52,406 nucleotides of DNA from Candidatus Babeliaceae bacterium (GCA_016933915.1 JAFFZZ010000091.1:1-52406), one strand, 5' to 3'; counted from the stretch's first letter, positions 34,970 through 43,905 are shown. The notes: generated from the letters alone by a model not told the origin. Translations and numbers: made by a program.

Positions 34970-36169
34970 TTATTTCGTTGGCTTCTTACACTCAATTTTA
35001 TATCCCTTACATTTCCAGCTACCGGGAACACCGTCACCAACAGTAATAATTCCGCACCCATCATATGGCGGAATCTTAGCCTCTTTAAACAGGTACTCGT
35101 AGCCCTCCGGGCCAACAGCAAAAGTAGATACGTCACCTTTATTCAGACACGTATCCGGGCTTTGTTTCTTTTTACCCAAAATGGCAAACCCACCTCCCTC
35201 ACTAATATCTGGAATAAAAGCACCTTGTTGGTGTCCACGGAAAACATAATCAACCTGATGTTCTTCTGAGCTTATATTCTTCAGCATCTTATCACTCTCA
35301 GTTATGGGAATAAAAAGGCCAACATCGCGGTCAGTATTATATCTAATCGAATTACCTTCTAAAACATAATCATGCCAACGTATACCGAGAGGCTTATCAC
35401 TCTCTATATATCCAAAAAGAGACTTATCGCGTAAGAAATCTTCGTAGTCAAAATCATACTCACTGAGCCCTGCATGGCAAAAAGCACCATAACGTGTAAC
35501 ATCTTTACTATTCTTTTTACTTTTAACCCCTATAAATACAACCGAAGACAAACATCGGAAAAATTTTTTGAAAATAGAAAAAAGTGAACTTTTCAACCAA
35601 AAACCATATTTTTTGGCTATCTCATCCTTAAGTCCATAACAACTTGCCGCATACTCTTCCTCATGATTCCCTCGAATTAAAATCACCTTGTCGGGATTTT
35701 CGAGAAAGAGGCGAGAGACAAAATAAATAACTTCGACACCAAAAGATCCTCGATCAGCATAATCACCGAGAAAGGTCATTCGCATATTTTTATCAAGAAT
35801 CTTAAAACCAGAACCCCCGCCCAAGATATTCTGTTTTGTATCGTTTTCTAGCTTCCTAATCAGAGAAAGGGTATTCTCAAGATCCCCATGTCGATCGCCA
35901 AGAGTGAGATTCTTTTCACCCTTTTGCACAAAAAGCTTCTCAATAATTGCGCTATGTTCAGCATATTCCCTCGGTGCATCTCCACCAAACCACGTACCTT
36001 TTGACCGCCGTTCATTAATCTTTTCAACAACAGAATTAACTACAGTCTTCACTTCTTTAACAGGAATAATTTCACCTTTTTTACAGCAACCAACAAACTG
36101 CTGATACGTCATTTCAGAACACTGCAATGAAAAGACACAAAAAATGAAGAAAACTGCAGCATTTTTCAT
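34970..36169 (-). CDS. Secreted PPP-type (calcineurin-like) phosphatase A
   Basis: A 399-residue protein with a signal peptide (about residues 1-18, MKNAAVFFIFCVFSLQCSE). All PPP metal-site motifs are visible: G-D-R-H-G (91-95), G-D-Y-A-D-R-G (135-141), R-G-N-H-E (166-170), C-H-A-G-L near 240, and R-G-H-Q-Q near 320. These define the eukaryotic-like serine/threonine phosphatase superfamily (PP1/PP2A/PP2B) and related bacterial enzymes; two divalent metals are bound. The GDxHG start is G-D-R-H-G-D. The last about 70 residues have extra Cys. It is paired with a paralogue 100 bp upstream. Secretion and action on host phosphoproteins are inference; PPP enzymes can also act on nucleotides. Confidence 0.87.
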   Translation of the reverse strand: MKNAAVFFIFCVFSLQCSEMTYQQFVGCCKKGEIIPVKEVKTVVNSVVEKINERRSKGTWFGGDAPREYAEHSAIIEKLFVQKGEKNLTLGDRHGDLENTLSLIRKLENDTKQNILGGGSGFKILDKNMRMTFLGDYADRGSFGVEVIYFVSRLFLENPDKVILIRGNHEEEYAASCYGLKDEIAKKYGFWLKSSLFSIFKKFFRCLSSVVFIGVKSKKNSKDVTRYGAFCHAGLSEYDFDYEDFLRDKSLFGYIESDKPLGIRWHDYVLEGNSIRYNTDRDVGLFIPITESDKMLKNISSEEHQVDYVFRGHQQGAFIPDISEGGGFAILGKKKQSPDTCLNKGDVSTFAVGPEGYEYLFKEAKIPPYDGCGIITVGDGVPGSWKCKGYKIECKKPTK

Positions 36170-36271
36170 TTAACATCAACCTTTCTTCGTTACGGCAAAA
36201 ATTCGAAAATTCTGGCTTTTCCCTCTTATCAACCAACCTCACACTAAAAATCAACCGTTTGAATATTAAAT

Positions 36272-37927
36272 TTACTTTAGAGAATGAATATCTTCAAAAG
36301 CAATACGTGTACCCGTACAACACCAAGGTTCTTCAGACTTTACTGTTACCGTTGCATAACCCGTAAATTTTTCAGGCCACTTAAGAGAAGAAGAGAGGTA
36401 ACCGGTAGGACTCATCATTATTGTCACAACGTCGTGTGAAGTAAACTTTCCATAATTAGTCCTACCTAAAGCAGCCACCCCATCTCCAGAAAACAATTGA
36501 GAAATGAAGTCAGTCTGCTGATGACCACGAAAGACACCCTCTATCCCTAATAATTCTAATACAAGATCACTTACCTTTTTAGTAATAGCAAACCGGGAAG
36601 AAATATCTTCTTTAAAACCAGTATCCTTTTTATAATCAAGCCAACGTATAAGGTCATTTTTTGAATCTAAGGAATAACACCCATTAAACTTAAATTTTTT
36701 TTTCTTCGCATACTCACATAAATCATTCCATAAATTTTTACGCACCTCCATACATCTTTTATTACACGTATCACCCCCAAAATCAACCCAATCCCAGAGA
36801 GATTTTCCTGCAGAAAGAGATAATTTACGAGAATCATAATCAATAAAAAGGCCTCCATGACAAAAAGCATACATTTTTCCTACCGAACAAGACGCAAAAA
36901 TTATGGATGGTAGGCGATACCAGACCTGACGAAGCTTATTAAATAGCTCCACCTGTTTTTCTGGATATCGTAAACCAAGCTCGGCAAACAACCCATAACG
37001 AAGAGCTGTCCTATCTTCCTCATGATTTCCCCGCACCAAAAACACCTTTCCGGGATTTTCAAGTAAAAGTCTCAAAACAATATACCAGATCGTACAGCTA
37101 TCAAAACCACGGTCCCCGATATCCCCCAAAAAAAAGAGCTTCTTATTTTCCGCTTCAAGTTTAAACGTTTTTATCGCCTCATTAACCAAACCCATTTTTT
37201 TCAACTTCACCAAAAACGATTTTACATCTCCATGCTCATCAGCGGAAAGAAGGAGCTCATCTTTTTCCTTAAGTTCAAGCTTCTGGATTAACGCCAAAGA
37301 ATTCTGATATTTGGGGGGGCCATCAACCAACCAGATACGCTTTTCTTCTCGATCCTTCTTTAACCAATCATCTATCAGCATTAAAAATCGTTCACAAGAA
37401 ACAATAGGGCCCAATGAAAAATCTTCGAACTTATAAAGATCGGGCCGATTCCCTGCCGCAAGTTCAAGGATAATATCTTCATCACTTTTACCCAAATCTT
37501 TCAATTTATTTATCTCGCCAAACAAATATTTTCTATGGCAATCGAACATGAACTGTGTTTTCTTTGCACTAACCTCCTTAACTTTATTAAAAAGAAAACC
37601 GAAGGAAACTTCAGACAATTCTGTTTCCCTGTGACAACTGGCCTCAAGTTCAGATATTAACGAGGGAAAAGAACGCGAGTACTTCATCTCAGATTCTGGC
37701 ACTATCAAACACGGGAAAAAAAGCTTTTTCACCGCACAAAAAATTGCCGCCAGAAAACCATAACACGTTTTCTGTTCATAGCCAGGTAGCTGACCAGGAA
37801 CCAAACGACACACATCTTGATGATTCTTTCCAACAGTCTCTACACACAACTCCATCGCCACAGTTCTATACACAAAAAAAAACGAAAGGGATAAAAAACA
37901 GATCACCGCATTATTCCGCGTTAACAC
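36272..37927 (-). CDS. Secreted PPP-type (calcineurin-like) phosphatase B
   Basis: A 551-residue paralogue of the next gene downstream. The GTG start at 37927 has AAAGGGG about nine bases upstream; residues 1-24 form a signal peptide ending V-A-M-E. About 200 helical residues precede the catalytic domain. Motifs: A-D-E-H-G-D (first motif, Gly replaced by Ala), G-D-I-G-D-R-G, R-G-N-H-E-E, C-H-G-G-L and R-G-H-Q-Q. All metal ligands of the PPP family therefore remain. The N-terminal extension is unrelated to anything I know and may give target choice. Together with the neighbour it forms a tandem of exported phosphatases, rare in bacteria. Function in the host is inference. Confidence 0.85.
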   Translation of the reverse strand: MLTRNNAVICFLSLSFFFVYRTVAMELCVETVGKNHQDVCRLVPGQLPGYEQKTCYGFLAAIFCAVKKLFFPCLIVPESEMKYSRSFPSLISELEASCHRETELSEVSFGFLFNKVKEVSAKKTQFMFDCHRKYLFGEINKLKDLGKSDEDIILELAAGNRPDLYKFEDFSLGPIVSCERFLMLIDDWLKKDREEKRIWLVDGPPKYQNSLALIQKLELKEKDELLLSADEHGDVKSFLVKLKKMGLVNEAIKTFKLEAENKKLFFLGDIGDRGFDSCTIWYIVLRLLLENPGKVFLVRGNHEEDRTALRYGLFAELGLRYPEKQVELFNKLRQVWYRLPSIIFASCSVGKMYAFCHGGLFIDYDSRKLSLSAGKSLWDWVDFGGDTCNKRCMEVRKNLWNDLCEYAKKKKFKFNGCYSLDSKNDLIRWLDYKKDTGFKEDISSRFAITKKVSDLVLELLGIEGVFRGHQQTDFISQLFSGDGVAALGRTNYGKFTSHDVVTIMMSPTGYLSSSLKWPEKFTGYATVTVKSEEPWCCTGTRIAFEDIHSLK

Positions 37928-37997
37928 AAGACACCCCTTTCACCAACCGGAAACATTTTTCTGAAAAAAAAAGACAGCACGTAATAATCTATATCAC

Positions 37998-39392
37998 TTA
38001 CTTGCCAACACAAAATTCTTGAAAAACAAGATCGAGCATTTTAGAACTAACCGTCTTACCCGACATCTCAGCAAGCGATTCAAGGGCTGAACGCAACTCA
38101 TGTGAAATAAGCTCGTAATGCATGACTGGAGCATCAACCAATTTCTGAACCTCTAATAAACGCTGCTGAAGTTCACCAAGTAGATGATAGAGTCGTTTAT
38201 TCATCATAAATGGAGTCTGCGAACGTGCAAGCAATTCCTGTATCTTGTCGTTAATTCTTTGCTCCAAAAGATCAACATTCACTCCCGTTACCGTTGAAAG
38301 TGCTATAGCTGCACGCTCAAACTCTTCAGGAAGTTTTACCTGCACAAGATCAACCTTGCTCTTGACTACAATAATCTTCGCCGCATGCTTCTGCCATAAC
38401 TCATCGTAAACAGCCTGAACCTGCGCAGACAGCTCTTTGGTTCCATCGAAAACCAACACAATGACATCGGCCCTTGCGGCTTCCTGCAAAGAACGACGAA
38501 TACCTTCCTGTTCAATCTCATCCGCCGTCTGACGAATGCCAGCGGTATCAATAAAAGTCCAGAAGAGGCCATGCCGCGAACAACTGGCTTCGATAGTATC
38601 ACGAGTCGTTCCCGGGCGAGGCGTCACAATTGCTCGCTGCACACCAACGAGTTTATTAAAAAGGGAAGACTTCCCGGCATTCACTGTCCCAATCAAAGCA
38701 ATGCGGAAACCTTCTTTAATATGACGCTGCAAATCAAAACTTTCACGAGCACGCGCCACCTCGGCCTGCAAACTAACAAGAAGGTCTCTAATCTGCCCTC
38801 TAAAATCGACATCCTCTTCCAAAAACTCAAAACTTGCCTCACACAGAGCAATTACCTGTAATAACCTTTTTTCAAGCGACTCAATCCAATACGCAAGACT
38901 CCCCTCAAGCTGCGCAAGCGCTTTCTTGAGCGCCATCTCAGTCGGCGCATGAATAAGTTCACCTACCGCCTCTGCTTGCACCAGCGTAATCCGCTCATTC
39001 TCAACAGCACGCCGCGTGAACTCACCAGGTTGCGCCATCCGCGCACCTTGTCGTAAAAAAAGCTGAATAATAGATTCTATAATAAAAGGATTATTGTGAC
39101 ATGAAATCTCGATTGTATCTTCCCCGGTAAATGTCCGCGGTCCACGCATTACAATAAATAACACCTGATCAAGAATCGTCTCTTGCTCGTCAACAATACG
39201 TCCAAAAGCTACCGTATGCGAAGGCTTATCGGACAACCGAACCCCGCCAGGCAAACGCGCCAATGGGTCAACAACCGATAAAACCCCATCACCAGTCAAC
39301 CGAATAAGCGCCAACGCTCCCGGCCCCCGAGGAGTCGAAAGAGCAACAATAACATCATGTTTTTTTATTTCTTCAGGAAGGGCTGTTTTCAT
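37998..39392 (-). CDS. mnmE: tRNA uridine-5-carboxymethylaminomethyl GTPase MnmE
   Basis: A 464-residue protein of full family length. The N-terminal folate-binding domain is residues 1-125, followed by a helical domain with an inserted G domain (about 225-385): G1 G-T-V-N-A-G-K-S-S, G2 region P-G-T-T-R-D-T, and G3 D-T-A-G-I-R. G4, normally N-K-x-D, reads S-K-V-D. The C-terminus F-C-V-G-K carries the essential Cys of the C-[ILV]-G-K motif. With MnmG it modifies U34 of tRNAs reading two-fold codons. It overlaps the Jag-like gene by 20 bp, the common jag-mnmE order. mnmG is not in the window. mnmH for the same wobble base lies at 48.8 kb. Confidence 0.96.
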   Translation of the reverse strand: MKTALPEEIKKHDVIVALSTPRGPGALALIRLTGDGVLSVVDPLARLPGGVRLSDKPSHTVAFGRIVDEQETILDQVLFIVMRGPRTFTGEDTIEISCHNNPFIIESIIQLFLRQGARMAQPGEFTRRAVENERITLVQAEAVGELIHAPTEMALKKALAQLEGSLAYWIESLEKRLLQVIALCEASFEFLEEDVDFRGQIRDLLVSLQAEVARARESFDLQRHIKEGFRIALIGTVNAGKSSLFNKLVGVQRAIVTPRPGTTRDTIEASCSRHGLFWTFIDTAGIRQTADEIEQEGIRRSLQEAARADVIVLVFDGTKELSAQVQAVYDELWQKHAAKIIVVKSKVDLVQVKLPEEFERAAIALSTVTGVNVDLLEQRINDKIQELLARSQTPFMMNKRLYHLLGELQQRLLEVQKLVDAPVMHYELISHELRSALESLAEMSGKTVSSKMLDLVFQEFCVGK

Positions 39393-40038
39393 GTACCAAC
39401 ACTATTTTATGACCACGCAAAGCTTTACGAAACTGTTTTTTTAATGTTGCAAGCATGAGCGTTGACAGACTAGCCAACAAATGCTTCTCCTTACTCTCAT
39501 CACTCACAAGAGACCGCGATAACGTAATCCTTAAATGGAACTGTTGCACTTCAACAGAAAAATTAACATCCGCATGCCCCATCAAAACAAGAACCTCAGA
39601 AAGCCATGCACGTGCACCATTTAACATCTCGTCATTCCAAAGGCTTTCAAAACGGCGTTCACGAGTCGCCACAGGGACAGCAGTTCGATCTGGAGTTACC
39701 GGTCCCGAAGGAGCCACCACGTCCCGCTGAGCAGGTGCAGGTTTTGCCGCCTCCGAAGGCCGCTGCGGCATCTGACGACCTCTGCGAGATTGCGACGGCA
39801 CTCCGGTATCCTGACGGCGCACTTCCCCGCGACGCTCAGAGCGCGCAGGACGCGATTGTTTGCGTAGTTCCTCTTCAAAGAAAAACGCAATCTTCGCCGG
39901 ACGGGACGTAAAACCAAAAAAATTCTTTTGCGCCAACTCAAGTATTTTCACGGAAAATTGACGCGGTTCACCCGTCGTTTTCCAAGCCTGTTCAATTGCC
40001 TTAGCTATAGACGACGCTTCTTGTACAACGGACTTCAT
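39373..40038 (-). CDS. Jag/KhpB-like RNA-binding protein
   Basis: A 221-residue protein. The N-terminal 55 residues match the Jag-N domain (helix A-S-S-I-A-K-A-I-E-Q-A-W, then K-N-F-F-G-F-T-S-R-P-A-K-I-A-F, family G-F-L-G-I-x-x-x-P-A-K-V). A basic Pro/Arg/Gln-rich linker of about 75 residues follows, then a KH-like domain (about 130-220). The R3H domain of typical Jag is not clearly seen. KhpB/Jag proteins bind RNA and affect cell elongation in Gram-positives. Position just before mnmE agrees with the usual jag-mnmE order. ATG 40038 is chosen because AGGA lies ten bases before; ATG 40047 is in frame. The frame upstream overlaps the tRNA gene and cannot be real. Confidence 0.8.
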   Translation of the reverse strand: MKSVVQEASSIAKAIEQAWKTTGEPRQFSVKILELAQKNFFGFTSRPAKIAFFFEEELRKQSRPARSERRGEVRRQDTGVPSQSRRGRQMPQRPSEAAKPAPAQRDVVAPSGPVTPDRTAVPVATRERRFESLWNDEMLNGARAWLSEVLVLMGHADVNFSVEVQQFHLRITLSRSLVSDESKEKHLLASLSTLMLATLKKQFRKALRGHKIVLVHENSPS

Positions 40039-40117
40039 AGACGACATTTCCTGTGCGAAAATCTGCTGAAACGGTTTCTTAAATATGTGCCAAATACAGC
40101 ATGAAAGGATAAAATAC

Positions 40118-40193
40118 TGGAGTGGGAAACGGGATTTGAACCCGCGACCTTTGCCTTGGCAAGGCAACGCTCTACCAGCTGAGCTATTCCCAC
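40118..40193 (-). tRNA. tRNA-Gly (GCC)
   Basis: On the minus strand a full cloverleaf: acceptor GTGGGAA/TTCCCAC, D arm GCTC/GAGC with AGCTGGTA loop, anticodon stem TTGCC/GGCAA with loop TTGCCAA giving anticodon GCC, and T arm GCGGG/CCCGT (one G-T pair) with TTCAAAT. The discriminator T and a gene-encoded CCA end at 40118. Confidence 0.96.
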
Positions 40194-40209
40194 GCTAAAC
40201 TCTACTTAC

Positions 40210-40237
40210 AAGGTACCAAAGCAACATCTGTTGTCAA
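40210..40237 (-). promoter_or_regulatory. Promoter for tRNA-Gly
   Basis: On the minus strand TTGACA (40237-40232), a 16-bp spacer and TACCTT (40215-40210), ending 16 bp before the tRNA 5' end. Confidence 0.6.
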
Positions 40238-40267
40238 CTATCAATCTTAACGTATCAAGGAAAAAAG

Positions 40268-40879
40268 ATGATCGATTTTGTTCAAGGAACTGTTACTTCT
40301 ATTCACAAGCAATCGGTAATTTTGTCTATCGGCTCATGGGGCCTCAACCTACAAATACCGCATGCCGATCAATATGAATTAGATAAAGAGTATCTTCTTT
40401 ACCTCCATCTTGTATGGCACCCAGAGCAAGGTCCCTCATGGTACGCTTTCGCACACAAGGTGGAACGAGCCACCTTCAAACTTCTCATTGAATGTTCTGG
40501 AATCGGGGCACGCTTAGCACTCTCCCTTATCGACCAACTCGGAGCAGCATCTTGCATTAACGCCCTCATAAACGGAGACGCCCATCTGCTCAGCTCAATC
40601 TCGGGAGTTGGCCTTCGAAAAGCTGAGACCATGATCGCCCAGCTTAAAAAGCGCGCATCAGTTCTTGCGCAGAGCGAAGAAATGCCATCAGCCATTGAAA
40701 GCCATAACGGCACCAAACGAGCCGATCTTACGCAAGCGCTCAAAACTCTTGGCTACTCAACCACCGAGATAAGTCGTGTATTTCGTCAGATACAATGGAG
40801 TCAGGAAGCCACAATTTCTGATCTTCTTAAACAAGCGCTCAAACAGCTTCATCAGCCTCAGCAAAGCTCACAAACATGA
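40268..40879 (+). CDS. ruvA: Holliday junction branch migration protein RuvA
   Basis: A 203-residue protein of RuvA length. Domain I is an OB fold starting M-I-D-F-V-Q-G-T-V. Domain II has the two helix-hairpin-helix motifs: C-S-G-I-G-A-R-L-A-L-S near residue 79 and I-S-G-V-G-L-R-K-A-E-T-M-I near 114, which bind the junction backbone. Domain III (about 152-200, A-L-K-T-L-G-Y-S-T-T-E-I) contacts RuvB. RuvA tetramers hold Holliday junctions for RuvB-driven migration. ruvB and ruvC are not in this window. The 3' end overlaps the convergent ddl fusion gene by 22 bp. Confidence 0.93.
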   Translation: MIDFVQGTVTSIHKQSVILSIGSWGLNLQIPHADQYELDKEYLLYLHLVWHPEQGPSWYAFAHKVERATFKLLIECSGIGARLALSLIDQLGAASCINALINGDAHLLSSISGVGLRKAETMIAQLKKRASVLAQSEEMPSAIESHNGTKRADLTQALKTLGYSTTEISRVFRQIQWSQEATISDLLKQALKQLHQPQQSSQT

Positions 40880-43080
40880 GTCTGTTTAAAAAGTGATCGT
40901 TGAACCGGAGATAAATGCGGCTTCTGCGTATGCTCCTCAAAACCTAATCGAACAATGAGATCTATAAAATCCATTGGTCGCATACCCATTTCTGCCGCCT
41001 GATGGAAAATACAAGTTGCAGGGGTGAGAGCGGGAAGTGTATTAATTTCAAGCACAACTAATCGCTCGGTTCCTGTAGGACTTATCGCTGCATCTTGATA
41101 AAAACAATCAACACGGGCATACCCCTTACAACCAACTGCCCGATAAATTTGCTCAACTCGGCGACGGATAAATGCGAGAGCCGTCGCCGGAAGCCGTGCA
41201 GGCGTCAGATTCTCACCCGCACCAGGCAGAAACTTTTCTTCAATAGAGAGAACCGCACCGCGAGCAATTGATTGACTTGGTGGCAAAGCAAATGGTTGAT
41301 CATTTCCCAAGACACCGACCGTCACCTCAACTCCCGTCAAACACTCCTCAATGAGTACACCCGTCCCTTTCTGCGCTAAAACCCGCACCGCCGCCTGTTC
41401 ACACGCTTGAGGGGAATCCGCCTTTTGTACGAGCATGCTGCACCCATCATCATTCGGCTTAACAATTACCGGAAACGAAAATGGAAGAGTAGATGCACAG
41501 TGTTCGCGCCACTCCTCGCGCGAAATAAACACTCCCGAAGGAACATCAAACCCCTCGGCACGCAAAAATTTATTGGTTTCAAATTTATTCATACAAAGTG
41601 CACCCTGCAAAACCGAAGAACCGTTATATGGAACATTAAGCATCTCGAGCATGCCCTGTATTGTTCCATTTTCACCAACACCACCGTGGAGCCCGATAAA
41701 AATAAAATCAAAACGTTCCGGAACCGAGTCCCACGTAATAGCCATTGCTGACTCAAGACCATCTACAATTTCATGTGTTGTGTTGCGCACAAGAAGTCGT
41801 TGACTTATCATATAAAGGGTCAAATCGTCTCGCACAAAAAGCGGTGTCACCTCATATTTTGCTGGCGAGAGTTTGTAACAGATATTACGTCCTGATTCAA
41901 GGGATATTTCACGTTCATTTGAAGCACCACCAAGCAACACGCCAACACGTACCCGTCCCTCATCATGCATAAAACCATCACCCTTCTTATCGTTAATTGC
42001 ATCTTCACTGTCATCAACACCATATGCCCGCAACTCAGTCTCAATAAGATGATTAATTAAATCGGTGTGCATCATGCCAAGCTCTGCCGCCTGCAAAAAA
42101 GCATAACTCGATGGTGCCATACCAGAAAAACTATTTGGATCGGTCACCACAACCGTCCCATCCTTCTGGACAAAGCCATCAATCCGACCAAGATTAGTAA
42201 AACCAAGAGCACGCATAGCACAGACAGCGGTCTTTTGAATAGCAGTAATAGTTTCCGACGAGCATCGAGCTGGCGTATGTTTAGTGGCTCGCCCCGGCAT
42301 ATACTTCTGCTCGTAATCAAAAATATGGGCACCATTCTCAAGCTCAATCTCCGTTGGCGGTAATGGCAAAAAATTTCCATCTCGGTCGGTGATAACAATA
42401 CATGAAAATTCCATGCCCTCCACCATCTCTTCGATAAGTACCGGTTGCCGACGTTCCGAAACAACCATCGCCCGTTCCACCGCACAGCGCAACTGTTCCT
42501 CGGAGAAAACTTTCATTACCCCAATACTTGAGCCCTCTCCGCTCGGCTTTACCACGAGCGGGAAAGTAAGACCAGCGCACAGCAATCTTTCTCGCAATCT
42601 CTGCACTACGTCATTTTCACTTAAAAGTTCACCAGGAGAAACCACAATATCACGCGGTACTGCTATGTTAGCCGCCCTTAGAAAAGTCTTCTGAATAGCT
42701 TTATTCATACCCAAGGCACTCGCAAGAACCTTGGAGCCAAGATAGGGAATTCCCAACAATTCAAAAACACCCTGAATAATACCGTCTTCACCATAACGGC
42801 CATGCAGAGCTATAAAGGCAAAATCAATACGATCTTTAAGTTCAGACCAACCAACCCTTTCCGCTTCGCATGAAAGACGCGTCTCGAAGTCAGAACTTTT
42901 TCCCCGATGCAAAAAGCGCCACGGCAAAACATACAGAGTCCCTGATGATGTCTGATAGACAGGAAAAACAGCATACCGCGCAGCATCAAGATGATCACAG
43001 ACCGTCCGTCCTGAATTGAGCGAAACTTCACGCTCAGCTGAACGACCTCCCATGAAAACACCCACCCGCAATAAGCTCAT
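40858..43080 (-). CDS. ddl: Tandem D-alanine--D-alanine ligase fusion
   Basis: A 740-residue protein with two complete Ddl-type ATP-grasp units (about 4-350 and 376-715); normal Ddl is 300-370. Each starts V-G-V-x-x-G-G-x-S/A-x-E-R-E-[VI]-S-L. Unit 1 keeps K-P-S-G-E-G-S-S-I-G (ATP loop) and E-Q-K-Y (Tyr260), but the metal-site E-x-N reads D-P-N (314-316). Unit 2 keeps L-E-I-N-T-L-P (678-680) but the ATP loop reads K-P-N-D-D-G-C-S-M-L and the Tyr is Phe617 (E-E-K-F). Ddl makes the D-Ala-D-Ala dipeptide of peptidoglycan. Complementary losses suggest the two units have divided or shared labour. A 25-residue Cys-containing tail ends the protein. Start ATG at 43080; the gene is divergent from orn. 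Confidence 0.93.
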   Translation of the reverse strand: MSLLRVGVFMGGRSAEREVSLNSGRTVCDHLDAARYAVFPVYQTSSGTLYVLPWRFLHRGKSSDFETRLSCEAERVGWSELKDRIDFAFIALHGRYGEDGIIQGVFELLGIPYLGSKVLASALGMNKAIQKTFLRAANIAVPRDIVVSPGELLSENDVVQRLRERLLCAGLTFPLVVKPSGEGSSIGVMKVFSEEQLRCAVERAMVVSERRQPVLIEEMVEGMEFSCIVITDRDGNFLPLPPTEIELENGAHIFDYEQKYMPGRATKHTPARCSSETITAIQKTAVCAMRALGFTNLGRIDGFVQKDGTVVVTDPNSFSGMAPSSYAFLQAAELGMMHTDLINHLIETELRAYGVDDSEDAINDKKGDGFMHDEGRVRVGVLLGGASNEREISLESGRNICYKLSPAKYEVTPLFVRDDLTLYMISQRLLVRNTTHEIVDGLESAMAITWDSVPERFDFIFIGLHGGVGENGTIQGMLEMLNVPYNGSSVLQGALCMNKFETNKFLRAEGFDVPSGVFISREEWREHCASTLPFSFPVIVKPNDDGCSMLVQKADSPQACEQAAVRVLAQKGTGVLIEECLTGVEVTVGVLGNDQPFALPPSQSIARGAVLSIEEKFLPGAGENLTPARLPATALAFIRRRVEQIYRAVGCKGYARVDCFYQDAAISPTGTERLVVLEINTLPALTPATCIFHQAAEMGMRPMDFIDLIVRLGFEEHTQKPHLSPVQRSLFKQTHVCELC

Positions 43081-43164
43081 TTTTCATTGACCCTAGCAAA
43101 AAATTTACACTATCATGTTTTCGTACCTAGCGTATCAAAAACCCATTCAATTCGATAGAAAAAC

Positions 43165-43731
43165 GTGGAAAAAAAGCCAACAAACACTAAGCATGGTTTC
43201 CTTTGGGTAGACCTCGAGATGACCGGTCTCAACCCCGAATGTGATCACATTTTAGAAATAGCTGTCATCGGCTCAGATGTCACCTTAAAACACTTAACAG
43301 AAGGACCATCAATTATCATTCACCAACCACGGTCAATTCTTGAAACCATGGGTGAATGGGTCACTGAACACCACCAAGCTTCGGGGCTCTGGGATGCAGT
43401 GCTAGCATCAACGATCTCGGTCGAAGAGGCGGAAAACGAGGTTATTACCTTTGTCAAAACATACTGTTCGAGCAAACGACTTCTTCTGGCAGGAAATACA
43501 GTCTACCAAGATCGCCTCTTTCTGCGCCGTTACATGCCCCGACTCGAGTCACTCTTTCACTACCGACTTGTTGACGTATCGACAATCAAAGAACTCGTCA
43601 AAGCGTGGTATCCGCAAAGTTCATTTGCCAATTTTAAGAAAAAAAAGCAGCACCGCGCACTGGATGACATCCGTGAATCAATCGATGAACTCCGCTACTA
43701 CAGAGAACACTTTTTTGTGAACAAGACTTAG
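43165..43731 (+). CDS. orn: Oligoribonuclease
   Basis: A 188-residue DEDDh exonuclease. Exo I: F-L-W-V-D-L-E-M-T-G-L near residue 12; Exo II: A-G-N-T-V-Y-Q-D-R-L-F near 110 (family G-N-S-x-x-x-D-R); Exo III: H-R-A-L-D-D-I-R-E-S near 164, with the catalytic His and Asp. Orn degrades 2-5 nt RNAs, the last step of RNA turnover, and clears pGpG. The start is a GTG at 43165, without a strong binding site but at the family start. It is followed by the REP-like region. Confidence 0.95.
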   Translation: MEKKPTNTKHGFLWVDLEMTGLNPECDHILEIAVIGSDVTLKHLTEGPSIIIHQPRSILETMGEWVTEHHQASGLWDAVLASTISVEEAENEVITFVKTYCSSKRLLLAGNTVYQDRLFLRRYMPRLESLFHYRLVDVSTIKELVKAWYPQSSFANFKKKKQHRALDDIRESIDELRYYREHFFVNKT

Positions 43732-43760
43732 GCTCTATCCGGAAATTATTCTGATCTTAA

Positions 43761-43905
43761 ATGCGAACGCATATTCCACTCACCGTTCGCCCTGAGTGTA
43801 GTCCCATAGGGACGTAATCGAACGGGTTGCGAACGCATATATTTCCTTCACTCCCGCTCGTATCCATTCGACTCCGTTTCACTGCGCTCAGGACGAACGG
43901 GATGA
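43761..43905. repeat. Pair of REP-like palindromic repeats
   Basis: Two hairpin units each begin after the direct repeat TGCGAACGCATAT (43762-43774 and 43828-43840). Unit 1: CCGTTCG (43783-43789) pairs with CGAACGG (43819-43825), and inside it GTCCC-ATA-GGGAC (43801-43813) forms a second stem. Unit 2: CCCGCTCGT (43853-43861) pairs with ACGAACGGG (43893-43901) with one mismatch. The sequences CCCTGAG and CTCAGGACGAACGG recall the REP elements dispersed in many bacterial genomes. Confidence 0.75.
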
